Assembly (NCBI GenBank): GCA_910578845.1
Contig: CAJTSL010000017.1
Location: 1-64,000, forward strand
Direction of reading: 5' to 3'
Source: an uncultured Lachnospiraceae bacterium
Lineage (GTDB): Bacteria; Bacillota; Clostridia; Lachnospirales; Lachnospiraceae
Length of the DNA: 64,000 bases
The notes beneath the pieces are model-generated. The model ran no database searches and was not told where the DNA came from. It saw only the letters and a program-made list of their open reading frames with translations. Each line of letters opens with the position of its first letter. Positions within the stretch are counted from its first letter, which is position 1. Both the position numbers and the translations under genes were made by a program. Shown here piece by piece: positions 41,393 to 49,919 of this stretch.

Positions 41393-41950
41393 ATGACAGA
41401 AATGGCGAAAGCAATCGGGATGGTAGAACTCACAACAGTATCGGCAGGCTTTACGGCAGCGGATGAAATGGCGAAGGCGGCAGATGTAGAAATTTTGCAG
41501 GCAGAAGTGACTTGTCCGGGTAAATTCGTGGTATTAGTGACCGGAGAGCTGAGTGCGGTCAGGGCTTCCGTGGACAGGGCGGAGAGTAAGTTTGCGGATA
41601 AAGTCATTGATACTTTTGTCCTGGGCAATCCGCATGAGGCTATTTTCCCCGCGATTTATGGGACTGCGCAGCCGGAGAAGATAGACGCGCTTGGCATTTT
41701 GGAGACTTATGATGTCGCGGCGCTGATTGTTGCGGCTGATATGGCGGCGAAGACGGCGCAGGTCGCGCTTATCGAGCTTCGTCTTGCCAAAGGCATGTGC
41801 GGCAAGAGCTATATGACATTGACGGGAAGCGTTTCCGCGGTGCAGGCAGCGATTGAGAGGGCGAAGGACGAAGCGGGGGATAAGGGCATGTTCCTTGACA
41901 GTTCCGTTATTGCACGGCCTTCTGATAAATTGCTTACTTATATTTTGTAA
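41393..41950 (+). CDS. pduT: Microcompartment shell protein PduT (tandem BMC domain, Fe-S)
   Basis: A 185-residue trimer-forming shell protein with two BMC domains: AIGMVELTTVSAGFTAADEM and, after about residue 97, ALGILETYDVAALIVAADMA. Cys41 in EVTCPGKF corresponds to the pore Cys that ligates a [4Fe-4S] cluster in PduT. It is therefore a likely conduit for electrons through the shell, and it follows its usual partner PduS by 60 bp. The start MTEMAKAIGM has GGGAG only 3 nt away; ATG 41402 is an alternative. Confidence 0.94.
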   Translation: MTEMAKAIGMVELTTVSAGFTAADEMAKAADVEILQAEVTCPGKFVVLVTGELSAVRASVDRAESKFADKVIDTFVLGNPHEAIFPAIYGTAQPEKIDALGILETYDVAALIVAADMAAKTAQVALIELRLAKGMCGKSYMTLTGSVSAVQAAIERAKDEAGDKGMFLDSSVIARPSDKLLTYIL

Positions 41951-42038
41951 TATTATCTATGTAAAAGCAACCGCAGGATTGTGGAATGGAATCGAGTGAG
42001 AGAGAAGGCATAATAAGCAGAGCATAATGGGGGCGGAT

Positions 42039-42809
42039 ATGTTAGCGGCCGAGAGAAGGAATCTGATACTGGAGAAAGTCCATGAAAATAAGAAAGTGAT
42101 CGTTAGCGAGCTAAGCAGAGAGTTTGACGTCTCAGAGGAAACAATAAGACGGGATTTGGATAAATTAGAAGAAGACGGCCACGTGATCAAAAGCTATGGC
42201 GGTGCAATTTTGAATGATAAAGGGAGCATTGACCTGCCTTTTAACGTCAGATGGAAAGCCAATACACAAGGGAAGCAGGAGATAGCGCAGATCATCAACG
42301 GAGAAATAGAAGATGGGGAGCATATTATGCTGGACGCTTCTACAACGGCAGTCTTTATCGCCAAGCACATTAAGCAGAAACGGCATTTGACAGTGATCAC
42401 CAACTCTATTGAGATCCTTTTGGAGCTTTCGGACGTGCCAGGGTGGGACATTATCGCGCCGGGAGGGCGCCTACAGGCAGGTTCCATGTCGCTGCTCGGA
42501 AAAAGGGCGGCGGATAGCATTAACGCTTATCATGTCGATAAAGTATTTTTTTCCTGTAAAGGGATTGATTTGGAGAACGGGGTCACGGACGGCAATGACG
42601 AAACCGGTGGCATCAAGCAGAATATGATAGCAGCGGCAGAAAAAGTATATCTGGCAGTGGATTCTTCTAAGTTTGGCAAGACCGCGCTTTCTAAGATCTG
42701 TAGCTTGCCGAAAGTAGATGTGATCGTAACGGATAAAAAACCGGATGAATATTGGATGGAAATGTTTGGCAAAGCGGGGATTGCCTGTCTATATCCTGTA
42801 GGGCAGTAG
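42039..42809 (+). CDS. DeoR-family regulator inside the microcompartment operon
   Basis: A 256-residue regulator. DeoR helix-turn-helix at residues 4-57: RRNLILEKVHENKKVIVSEL, then VSEETIRRDLDKLEEDGHV. The C-terminal sugar-phosphate sensor has IMLDASTTAVFIAKHI, VITNSIEILLEL and FFSCKGIDLENGVTDGND. Such proteins usually repress sugar operons and release DNA on binding a phosphorylated intermediate, here plausibly fuculose-1-P or DHAP. ATG 42039 follows GGGGGCGGAT. It lies between pduT and the dehydratase genes, same strand. Confidence 0.92.
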   Translation: MLAAERRNLILEKVHENKKVIVSELSREFDVSEETIRRDLDKLEEDGHVIKSYGGAILNDKGSIDLPFNVRWKANTQGKQEIAQIINGEIEDGEHIMLDASTTAVFIAKHIKQKRHLTVITNSIEILLELSDVPGWDIIAPGGRLQAGSMSLLGKRAADSINAYHVDKVFFSCKGIDLENGVTDGNDETGGIKQNMIAAAEKVYLAVDSSKFGKTALSKICSLPKVDVIVTDKKPDEYWMEMFGKAGIACLYPVGQ

Positions 42810-42850
42810 TGATAGCGATCCTGCTCGTGATCTCGTCTATTTTGCGCAAT

Positions 42851-42873
42851 TAAGTTTTGAAAAATAGGAGTTT
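42851..42873 (+). repeat. Dispersed repeat R3, copy 1
   Basis: Shares 23 bp with 54194-54216 (inverted). It lies between the DeoR gene and the propanediol dehydratase, flanked by TTGCGCAAT and CGCAATTGC. Confidence 0.6.
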
Positions 42874-42923
42874 CGCAATTGCTTATATATGGCAGGAATG
42901 GTAGAAAGGAGAAGTGCTTAGGG

Positions 42924-45455
42924 ATGGATATATATTATACAGAGCCGATTGAGAAGTCTGAGAGAATACCGAAGCTGGTCGCGGACTTATATGCGAAGAT
43001 GCCGGAGATTGAGGCCGCACGTGCGGAATTGATTACGGAATCTTACCGGGAGACAGAAGGGGAGCCTATGATTATGCGCAGGGCGAAGGCCTTTGCCCAT
43101 ATATTGGAGAATATCCCGATTATCATACGTGACGGGGAGCTCATTGTCGGAAGCTCCACGATTGCGCCAAGAGGATGCCAGACATATCCGGAATTTTCCT
43201 ATGAATGGCTGGAAGCAGAGTTTGATACGGTAGAGCATAGAGCGGCGGATCCTTTCTACATCTCCGAAGAGACCAAGAAAAGACTGAAAGAAGCGAACCG
43301 TTATTGGAAAGGGAAAACAACGAGCGAGCTTGCTTATTGCTATATGGCGCAGGAGACGCATCGTGCCATGGAACATAATTTCTTTACGCCAGGCAATTAC
43401 TTCTACAATGGCGTGGGACATATTACGGTACAGTATGATAAAGTGCTAAGAATCGGCTTTCGCGGCATCATAGAAGAGGCGCAGGAAGAACTTGCGGCAT
43501 GTCACTTCGGAGACGCGGATTACGCGACGAAGAGCCGTTTCCTAGAAGCTGTCATCCTTTCGTGTGGCGCCGTTATAGATTATGGGAAAAGATATGCGGC
43601 TCTAGCGCAAAAAATGGCGCAGGAAGAAAGAGACGCTAAGCGGAAACAAGAACTTTTGACAATATCGGCAATCTGTGCGAAAGTACCGGAACATGGAGCG
43701 GAGAGCTTCCAGGAGGCATGCCAGTCATTCTGGTTCGTACAGCAGCTTTTGCAATTAGAATCCAGCGGGCATTCCATTTCGCCCGGCAGATTTGACCAAT
43801 ATATGTACCCGTATTATGAGAAAGATTTACACAGCGGAAAGATTAGCAGGGAGTATGCGCAGGAATTGATTGACTGTATCTGGGTCAAGCTCAATGACCT
43901 GAATAAGTGCCGGGACGAAGTGAGCGCGGAAGGATTTGCAGGCTATTCCCTGTTCCAGAATCTCATAGTCGGCGGACAGACGATAGAGGGCAAAGACGCG
44001 ACGAACGATCTGTCGTTTATGTGCATTACCGCATCTTCGCATGTTTTCCTCCCGCAGCCTTCGCTTTCCATCCGTGTCTGGAACCGTTCGCCCAAAGCGC
44101 TGCTTCTGCATGCGGCGGCTCTGACGAGGACGGGGATCGGCTTGCCGGCTTATTACAACGATGAGGTCATTATCCCTGCGCTTTTAAACAGGGGGCTGAC
44201 GCTGCATGACGCAAGGGACTATAACATCATTGGCTGTGTGGAACCGCAGAAAGCGGGGAAGACGGAAGGCTGGCATGACGCGGCGTTCTTTAATATGTGC
44301 CGTCCGTTGGAGATGGTCTTTACTAACGGCTATGACAATGGCGAGCAGGCGAGCATACAGACAGGGAATGTCGAAGACTTCCAGACATTCGAGGAATTTT
44401 ATGATGCTTATAAGAAACAGATGGAATATAATATCTCCTTACTGGTCAATGCGGACAATGCGATAGATGTGGCGCATGCCACGTTATGCCCGCTTCCTTT
44501 TGAATCCTGTATGGCGGACGATTGCATGAAGAGAGGGAAAAGCTTACAGGAAGGCGGCGCCGTATATAATTTCACGGGGCCACAGGGATTTGGCATTGCC
44601 AATGTCGCGGATTCTCTCTATACAGTGAAGAAGCTTGTATATGAGGAGAAGAAAGTGACGATTGGCGAGTTAAAGAAAGCGCTTGAGATGAACTTCGGAC
44701 AGGGATTTGATGCGATAACGGCTAAGGAGGTCACATTACAGGTCGCACGTGCGATGAAAGGACAGGGAAGGGAAGTGACGCCTGAGATCATCGCTTCGAC
44801 GGTGCAGAACATATTGACAATGGAGCTTCCTGCCGAAGAAAAAGCGCGTTATGAGAAGATTAAGGAAATGATTGACGAATTGCCGAAGTTCGGGAACGAT
44901 ATTGACGAAGTGGACAGTCTGGCAAGGGACGCTGCGTATACTTATACGAAACCGCTAGAGACATACCATAATCCCCGTGGCGGTATTTTCCAGGCAGGTC
45001 TCTATCCGGTGTCGGCAAACGTGCCGCTTGGCGCCCAGACAGGAGCGACTCCGGACGGCAGGCTGGCACATACGCCGGTTGCGGATGGCGTATCCCCTTC
45101 TTCGGGTAAAGATACTAACGGGCCGACGGCAGCTTGTAATTCCGTTGCACGCCTTGACCATGGCATTGCCAGCAATGGGACACTATTTAATATGAAGATT
45201 CACCCGACTGCTATGGCAGGGGAAAAAGGATTAGAAAGCTTTGTCTCTCTAGTCCAGGGGTATTTCGACCAGAAAGGCATGCATATGCAGTTCAACGTTG
45301 TGGACCGGGCGACGCTTTTAGACGCGCAGAAGCACCCGGAGAAATACAGCGGCCTGGTCGTACGTGTCGCAGGATATTCGGCATTGTTCACGACACTGTC
45401 CAAGTCATTGCAGGATGATATTATCCGTAGGACAGAGCAGGCGGTTAACCGATAG
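42924..45455 (+). CDS. B12-independent 1,2-propanediol dehydratase (glycyl radical enzyme)
   Basis: An 843-residue glycyl radical enzyme dehydrating (S)-1,2-propanediol to propanal. The catalytic pair Cys438 and Glu440 lies in IIGCVEPQKAGKTEGWHD, the diol-dehydratase pattern; pyruvate formate-lyase and choline lyase differ here. The glycyl radical site is Gly817 in VRVAGYSALFTTLSKSLQDD. Length fits Clostridium glycerol dehydratase and the Roseburia propanediol enzyme (about 790-850). No clear encapsulation helix is visible; DLYAKMPEIEAARAELITES is part of the fold. ATG 42924 is chosen over an earlier one at 42879. Its activase follows after 16 bp. The enzyme is destroyed by oxygen, which marks a strict anaerobe. 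Confidence 0.95.
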   Translation: MDIYYTEPIEKSERIPKLVADLYAKMPEIEAARAELITESYRETEGEPMIMRRAKAFAHILENIPIIIRDGELIVGSSTIAPRGCQTYPEFSYEWLEAEFDTVEHRAADPFYISEETKKRLKEANRYWKGKTTSELAYCYMAQETHRAMEHNFFTPGNYFYNGVGHITVQYDKVLRIGFRGIIEEAQEELAACHFGDADYATKSRFLEAVILSCGAVIDYGKRYAALAQKMAQEERDAKRKQELLTISAICAKVPEHGAESFQEACQSFWFVQQLLQLESSGHSISPGRFDQYMYPYYEKDLHSGKISREYAQELIDCIWVKLNDLNKCRDEVSAEGFAGYSLFQNLIVGGQTIEGKDATNDLSFMCITASSHVFLPQPSLSIRVWNRSPKALLLHAAALTRTGIGLPAYYNDEVIIPALLNRGLTLHDARDYNIIGCVEPQKAGKTEGWHDAAFFNMCRPLEMVFTNGYDNGEQASIQTGNVEDFQTFEEFYDAYKKQMEYNISLLVNADNAIDVAHATLCPLPFESCMADDCMKRGKSLQEGGAVYNFTGPQGFGIANVADSLYTVKKLVYEEKKVTIGELKKALEMNFGQGFDAITAKEVTLQVARAMKGQGREVTPEIIASTVQNILTMELPAEEKARYEKIKEMIDELPKFGNDIDEVDSLARDAAYTYTKPLETYHNPRGGIFQAGLYPVSANVPLGAQTGATPDGRLAHTPVADGVSPSSGKDTNGPTAACNSVARLDHGIASNGTLFNMKIHPTAMAGEKGLESFVSLVQGYFDQKGMHMQFNVVDRATLLDAQKHPEKYSGLVVRVAGYSALFTTLSKSLQDDIIRRTEQAVNR

Positions 45456-45471
45456 AAGAGCAGGGAAAGAC

Positions 45472-46278
45472 ATGGAGGGCAGCGTGAACGATTATTTAAA
45501 AGTTTCGGGCAGGATTTTCGATATACAAAGATATTCCATTCATGATGGAATTGGCATTCGGACGATCGTCTTCTTAAAAGGCTGCGCACTGCGTTGCAGA
45601 TGGTGCTGTAATCCGGAGTCGCAGGAATATGCGGTACAGACGATGATGGTAAACGGGAAACCGAAGACCATTGGCAGGGATGTGACTGTGGCAGAAGTCA
45701 TGGACGTCGTGGCTCGTGATATGCCTTATTACGGGCGCTCCGGCGGCGGGTTGACGTTGTCGGGAGGCGAGAGCCTTTTACAGCCGGAATTAGCCGCAGC
45801 GCTCTTGCAAGCGGCGAAGTGCATCGGCATCAATACGGCGATAGAAAGCATGGGGTATGCGGAATTTGCTACGATTGAGAAGATCCTCCCGTATCTGGAT
45901 ACTTATTTGATGGATATCAAACATAGGGACAGCGCAAAGCATAAAGAGTTTACCGGTAAAGAGAACACGAAGATGTTAGAAAATGCGGTCAAGATCGCGG
46001 AAAGCAAGATGTGTGAGCTGATTATCCGGGTGCCGGTCATTCCAGGATTCAATGATTCGGAAAAAGAAATCGCGGATATCGCAGCGTTTGCAGATTCCCT
46101 TCCCGGCGTCAGCCAGATTCATCTGCTGCCCTATCATAAATATGGGGAAGGAAAATATGAGGGTCTTGGCAGGCCATATCTGATGAAAGATGTGCCGATG
46201 CTGCCGGACGGGAAGATAGAGGCGCTAAAGGCAGCCGTAGAAGCAAACACCGCGCTGCAATGCCAGATCGGTGGCTGA
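45472..46278 (+). CDS. Glycyl radical enzyme activating enzyme (radical SAM)
   Basis: A 268-residue radical SAM protein that installs the glycyl radical on the dehydratase upstream. SIHDGIGIRTIVFLKGCALR leads into the cluster motif CALRCRWC; GGGLTLSGGESLLQPE and LMDIKHRD are activase motifs. Many activases of this type carry an inserted ferredoxin domain with two extra [4Fe-4S] clusters after the NPE motif. Here only about 20 residues (SQEYAVQTMMVNGKPKTIG) occupy that place, with no cysteines, so this is the compact, pyruvate-formate-lyase-activase-like form. ATG 45472 or GTG 45484 (after GGAGGG) are both possible starts. Last gene of the operon. Confidence 0.93.
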   Translation: MEGSVNDYLKVSGRIFDIQRYSIHDGIGIRTIVFLKGCALRCRWCCNPESQEYAVQTMMVNGKPKTIGRDVTVAEVMDVVARDMPYYGRSGGGLTLSGGESLLQPELAAALLQAAKCIGINTAIESMGYAEFATIEKILPYLDTYLMDIKHRDSAKHKEFTGKENTKMLENAVKIAESKMCELIIRVPVIPGFNDSEKEIADIAAFADSLPGVSQIHLLPYHKYGEGKYEGLGRPYLMKDVPMLPDGKIEALKAAVEANTALQCQIGG

Positions 46279-46315
46279 TGTGGGACTGATGTAAGGTTTC
46301 TAGGACACCAATACC

Positions 46316-47038
46316 CTACGTCCAGCCTCCGTCAAGCGTGATGACCTGTCCGGTCAGATAGGCGGGCGCATGTAGAAGGCTTATGACCATCTGTGCGGCT
46401 TCTGAGGGCGCACAGATGTAATCGCAGGGAATTTCCTGCCGCAGTGATTCCTTTTCTTCTATAGATAAATGGCAGTTCATATCCGTGTCAATGACGCCAC
46501 AGGCAATGGCGTTGACTTGGATGTTACTGGGCGCCAGTTCTTTCGCCAGTGCTTTTGTCAGGCTGTTCATGCCGCCTTTGGATGCGGAATAGGCAACTTC
46601 CATGGAAGCGCCTACGTTTCCCCAGACAGAGGAGATATTGATGATCTTCCCGCTATGTTTGCGAAGCATGAGAGGGACAGCAAGCCTGCTGGCATAGAAA
46701 ACAGAGTCTAAATTGGTGGACATAATATTTCTCCAGTCTTCCGGCGACATCTCGCTAAGAAGCCCCACGTAAGAGATCCCCGCGTTATTGACCAGCACAT
46801 CTAAATCCGGTATGCGTTGAAAAAGCATGCCAACATCGTCAGCATTCCCCATGTCCCCGACAAAAGGGAGACAGGAAATCCCATATTTTTCAGACAGCTC
46901 ATGTGCATAAGCGATAAGCGTATCCCCAGAATGGAGACAGGTAAGATAGAGATGATATCCTTCTATAGCCAGCGCTTCGGCGACCGCCTTTCCGATTCCC
47001 CGGGACGCGCCAGTGACCAGTGCGTATTTTGTCGTCAT
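46316..47038 (-). CDS. Short-chain dehydrogenase/reductase (FabG-like)
   Basis: A 240-residue NAD(P)-dependent oxidoreductase. TTKYALVTGASRGIGKAVAE gives the Rossmann motif TGxxxGIG, VLVNNAGISYVG the NNAG motif, and the catalytic Ser-Tyr-Lys appears as NISSVWG and YSASKGG. The C terminus VISLLHAPAYLTGQVITLDG is FabG-like. Substrate unknown; 3-oxoacyl-ACP reduction is possible but no other fatty-acid genes are near. The start is set at 47038; the frame is open to 47137 but the added residues look unlike the family. It converges with the activase and is divergent from trxB. Confidence 0.9.
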   Translation of the reverse strand: MTTKYALVTGASRGIGKAVAEALAIEGYHLYLTCLHSGDTLIAYAHELSEKYGISCLPFVGDMGNADDVGMLFQRIPDLDVLVNNAGISYVGLLSEMSPEDWRNIMSTNLDSVFYASRLAVPLMLRKHSGKIINISSVWGNVGASMEVAYSASKGGMNSLTKALAKELAPSNIQVNAIACGVIDTDMNCHLSIEEKESLRQEIPCDYICAPSEAAQMVISLLHAPAYLTGQVITLDGGWT

Positions 47039-47175
47039 ATTTTCGAGGGTTCCTTTCTTATATTCCTGAATTTCTGTCATGTTTTTTTGACAAAGTGCTA
47101 TACTAGAAATTATACTATAAAAAAGGATGTTCGTCATCTGAAAGAAGCAATGGGATGAAAGAGAGGAGTATTCTG

Positions 47176-48117
47176 ATGTATGATTTGGTGATAATCGGTT
47201 CGGGCCCGGCAGGGCTTTCAGCAGCTATCTATGCAAAGCGCGCCGGCTTTGAAGTGCTTGTTTTGGAGAAAAATCCGATGAGCGGCGGGCAGGTGCTGAA
47301 CACGGATGCCGTAGACAATTATTTGGGGCTGCCCGGGATGAATGGGTTTGAGATGGGAATGAAATTCAGGCAACATGCAGATGAAGCAGGCGTTGTCTTT
47401 GAGAGCGCACAAGTGAGCCGGATTGTGGATCATGGGACGCATAAGAGCGTTGCGGCTATGCTTGGCAAGGAAGAGAAGGAATACGACGCGCGTGCCGTCG
47501 TGATCGCAACGGGCGCTTCCCATGCGCTTTTGCAAGTGCCGGGCGAAGATGCGTTGACCGGACATGGCGTATCGTACTGCGCTACTTGCGACGGCGCTTT
47601 TTTCCGCGGAAAGAAAACAGCGGTCGTTGGCGGTGGAGATGTCGCAGTGGAAGATGCCATATTTCTGGCAAGGATCTGTGAAAAAGTTTACCTTATTCAT
47701 AGAAGGGACAGCCTGCGTGCGGCGAAAATATTACAAGATGCTTTGTTGCGTTGCCCGAATGTGGAAGTGCTATGGGATAGCGTCGTAGAAGAAATCTGTG
47801 GGACAGGGCAGGTAGAGTCGTTAAGAATACGCCGCCTAAAAGAAAATGCTTCGGAGACATTGCAGGTAGACGGCGTTTTCATTGCCGTTGGCTTGCATCC
47901 GAACACACAGGCTTTCCGAAATGTTACAAAATGTGACAAAAGCGGCTATATCATTGCCGGAGAAGACGGCGTAACCAGTGCTCCGGGCATTTTTGTAGCG
48001 GGAGATGCCAGGACGAAGCAGCTTCGCCAGATTATTACTGCGGTGTCAGATGGTGCCAACGCAGTGACAAGTGTCGAGAAATATTTTAATAATTTTAATA
48101 AATTTGATAATATTTAA
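47176..48117 (+). CDS. trxB: Thioredoxin reductase
   Basis: A 313-residue FAD/NAD(P)H enzyme. LVIIGSGPAGLSAAIYAKRA binds FAD, VVGGGDVAVEDAIFLA binds NAD(P)H, and the redox pair Cys135-Ala-Thr-Cys138 sits in SYCATCDGAFF. SAPGIFVAGDARTKQLRQI closes the FAD site. Length matches TrxB (about 310-320). It should reduce thioredoxin; no thioredoxin gene is adjacent. ATG 47176 after AGAGAGGAGTATTCTG is preferred to ATG 47155. Confidence 0.93.
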   Translation: MYDLVIIGSGPAGLSAAIYAKRAGFEVLVLEKNPMSGGQVLNTDAVDNYLGLPGMNGFEMGMKFRQHADEAGVVFESAQVSRIVDHGTHKSVAAMLGKEEKEYDARAVVIATGASHALLQVPGEDALTGHGVSYCATCDGAFFRGKKTAVVGGGDVAVEDAIFLARICEKVYLIHRRDSLRAAKILQDALLRCPNVEVLWDSVVEEICGTGQVESLRIRRLKENASETLQVDGVFIAVGLHPNTQAFRNVTKCDKSGYIIAGEDGVTSAPGIFVAGDARTKQLRQIITAVSDGANAVTSVEKYFNNFNKFDNI

Positions 48118-48202
48118 CATTTATTTTGGGAAAAAATTAACATTTTTAACAAGTTGCACAAGAAATAGTGTCCTTTTTTTGTATTTTGGGTAGATGATGT
48201 AG

Positions 48203-48231
48203 TTGACAAAGTTGTAAATCAGTGTTATATT
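48203..48231 (+). promoter_or_regulatory. Promoter of the NlpC/P60 hydrolase gene
   Basis: -35 TTGACA (48203-48208), 17-bp spacer, -10 TATATT (48226-48231). Transcription should begin about 48238 and give a leader of roughly 120 nt. Confidence 0.75.
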
Positions 48232-48241
48232 ATTTCAAAGA

Positions 48242-48258
48242 TGTAACAATTTTGTAAC
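48242..48258 (+). promoter_or_regulatory. Candidate WalR (YycF) box
   Basis: TGTAAC-AATTT-TGTAAC, two direct hexamers with 5-bp spacing. This exactly fits the WalR consensus TGTWAH-N5-TGTWAH of Gram-positive cell-wall regulons. It lies just after the -10 element of a cell-wall hydrolase gene. Confidence 0.65.
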
Positions 48259-48282
48259 AAAATGAAAAAGAAACGAATAAGA

Positions 48283-48342
48283 CGATTACGGAGCAACCGA
48301 TTGCGAAGTAATATCCTACACAATAATATTTTACAGACTAAG
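48283..48342 (+). repeat. 15-bp degenerate tandem array in the hydrolase leader
   Basis: Four units starting at 48283, 48298, 48313 and 48328, such as CGATTACGGAGCAAC and CGATTGCGAAGTAAT, the last two more diverged. It lies between the WalR-like box and the start codon and is open in frame with the gene. Confidence 0.6.
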
Positions 48343-48360
48343 AAAAGGGCATGGTATTGT

Positions 48361-49698
48361 ATGAAAAGAGAAAACGTAAGATTCGCAGCTTGTGCAATGG
48401 CAGCAGTAATTACTTTTTCCGGCATGAATTTATCAGTATATGCAGCGGAAACCGAGACAGTAAGTTCCGTCCTGCCTTCGGCGGGAATTGATTATTCCAT
48501 ATCGACTTCTACAAATTCCACATCTCTTTCTGATATAAAAGAAGACGTAGAGAGAGAGGCAAGCAGTGACCTGACAGCATCTACTGCGGAAATTGCGGTC
48601 AGAGGCAAGACAGAGATCCCGATCGGCGGAATGTTAGAGAGCAATACGCAGTCTACGGTATCGGATAAGAAGATTGAAAGGACAATCGTTATCAGCGAAG
48701 GATATACGAAGGATTTGCGGGAAGCATCCAATGCGGCAAGGTTAAAGGAAGAGGAAGAAGGATTCAAGAGCCTTGTCATTGCAAAGGTCAACGATTATGT
48801 GAATGTCAGGAGCATGCCGAGTGAAGACGGAGAAATCCTTGGCAAATTATATGATAAGTCAGTTGGTACGTTTATAGAAGAGACAGACGGATGGTATAAA
48901 ATCAGTTCCGGTTCCGTAGAAGGTTATGTGAAAGCAGAATATTGCGTAACGGGCGATGATGCGGTAGAGCATGCCAGAGCGGTAGGGACCAGGATCGCAA
49001 CGGTAACGACGACGACTTTGTATGTCCGGGAGCAGCCAGGGACAGATGCACCGATCGTCGGCATGGTACCGATAGAAGACCAGTTGATCGTTACGGAAGA
49101 ATTAGATGGTTGGTTAAAAGTGAATATTGAGGAAGGTGACGGTTATATATCTATGGATTATGTGACGTTATCTACCGAATTCGTAAAAGCGGAATCCAAA
49201 GCGGAAGAAGAAGCAAGGCTTGCCAAAGAACGTGCGGCAAGGGAAGCAGCTCAGGAAGCGGCAAGGAAGAAAGCGGCAGAGAGAGCGGCATCGTCAGGAA
49301 GCCCATCTTCTGAAAGCGCAGGCACGAAGACTTATGCGCCGCCAAGTGATAATGCTTCCGGTCAGGCTGTTGTAGATTATGCATTGCAGTTTGTCGGTAA
49401 TCCATACGTGTATGGTGGCACCAGCCTTACAAACGGAGCGGACTGTTCGGGATTTGTCATGAGCGTGTATAATAATTTCGGCGTTAGCTTACCGCATTCT
49501 TCGGCAGCGGACAGAAATGTAGGCGCTGCTGTAAACGGAATTGAGAACGCGCAGCCGGGTGATATTGTTTGTTATTCGGGCCATGTTGGAATTTATGCAG
49601 GAAACGGACAGATTGTGCATGCATCTACTTCTAAAACAGGTATTATCGTGTCCAATGCAACATATCGTTCCATTTTATCAATCAGAAGAATCTTCTAG
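48361..49698 (+). CDS. Secreted SH3b - NlpC/P60 peptidoglycan hydrolase
   Basis: A 445-residue exported protein. Signal peptide VRFAACAMAAVITFSGMNLS, cleaved after VYAA. A low-complexity stretch leads to two SH3b domains (about residues 137-200, DYVNVRSMPSEDGEILG; and 210-275, TLYVREQPGTDAPIVG). Then comes an Ala/Glu/Arg-rich coiled-coil linker (KAEEEARLAKERAAREAAQE), and a C-terminal NlpC/P60 domain with Cys362 in ADCSGFV, His408 in SGHVGIYAG and a final-segment His. It should cut peptidoglycan stem peptides, as in cell separation. ATG 48361 is chosen for the signal peptide; an upstream in-frame ATG at 48262 would read through the 15-bp array. The WalR-like box fits a wall-stress regulon. 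Confidence 0.93.
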   Translation: MKRENVRFAACAMAAVITFSGMNLSVYAAETETVSSVLPSAGIDYSISTSTNSTSLSDIKEDVEREASSDLTASTAEIAVRGKTEIPIGGMLESNTQSTVSDKKIERTIVISEGYTKDLREASNAARLKEEEEGFKSLVIAKVNDYVNVRSMPSEDGEILGKLYDKSVGTFIEETDGWYKISSGSVEGYVKAEYCVTGDDAVEHARAVGTRIATVTTTTLYVREQPGTDAPIVGMVPIEDQLIVTEELDGWLKVNIEEGDGYISMDYVTLSTEFVKAESKAEEEARLAKERAAREAAQEAARKKAAERAASSGSPSSESAGTKTYAPPSDNASGQAVVDYALQFVGNPYVYGGTSLTNGADCSGFVMSVYNNFGVSLPHSSAADRNVGAAVNGIENAQPGDIVCYSGHVGIYAGNGQIVHASTSKTGIIVSNATYRSILSIRRIF

Positions 49699-49750
49699 GA
49701 ACGGCCTATAGAGAGAATAAGGCTCAATAGATGATGAGAATAGGGTTTAG

Positions 49751-49785
49751 AGGGACAGCCAAGCGAAATGGCTGTCCCTTTTTAG
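49751..49785 (+). terminator. Terminator after the hydrolase gene
   Basis: Perfect 10-bp stem AGGGACAGCC/GGCTGTCCCT (49751-49760 with 49770-49779), then TTTTTA. Confidence 0.88.
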
Positions 49786-49919
49786 CATGTCGTATCCCGG
49801 AAAAGCCTGCTTCTAGGTGGAAATATTTTCTCCCACTTGACAAAATAGTGAAAAGTGATAAGGTTATACATGAAATAGAAAAAAATAGTGAAAAGTATTT
49901 AAAAAGGGAGAGATCAGGT

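Noticed and set aside
42924..45455. Choline trimethylamine-lyase or pyruvate formate-lyase identity for the glycyl radical enzyme
   Set aside because: The GCVEPQ active-site motif with its Glu two after the Cys, and the aldolase-fucose context, fit a diol dehydratase instead.
49837..49870. TTGACA upstream of the lipoprotein gene as a promoter
   Set aside because: The -35 word is perfect but no -10 lies at 16-18 bp; the nearest TATACA is 22 bp away.
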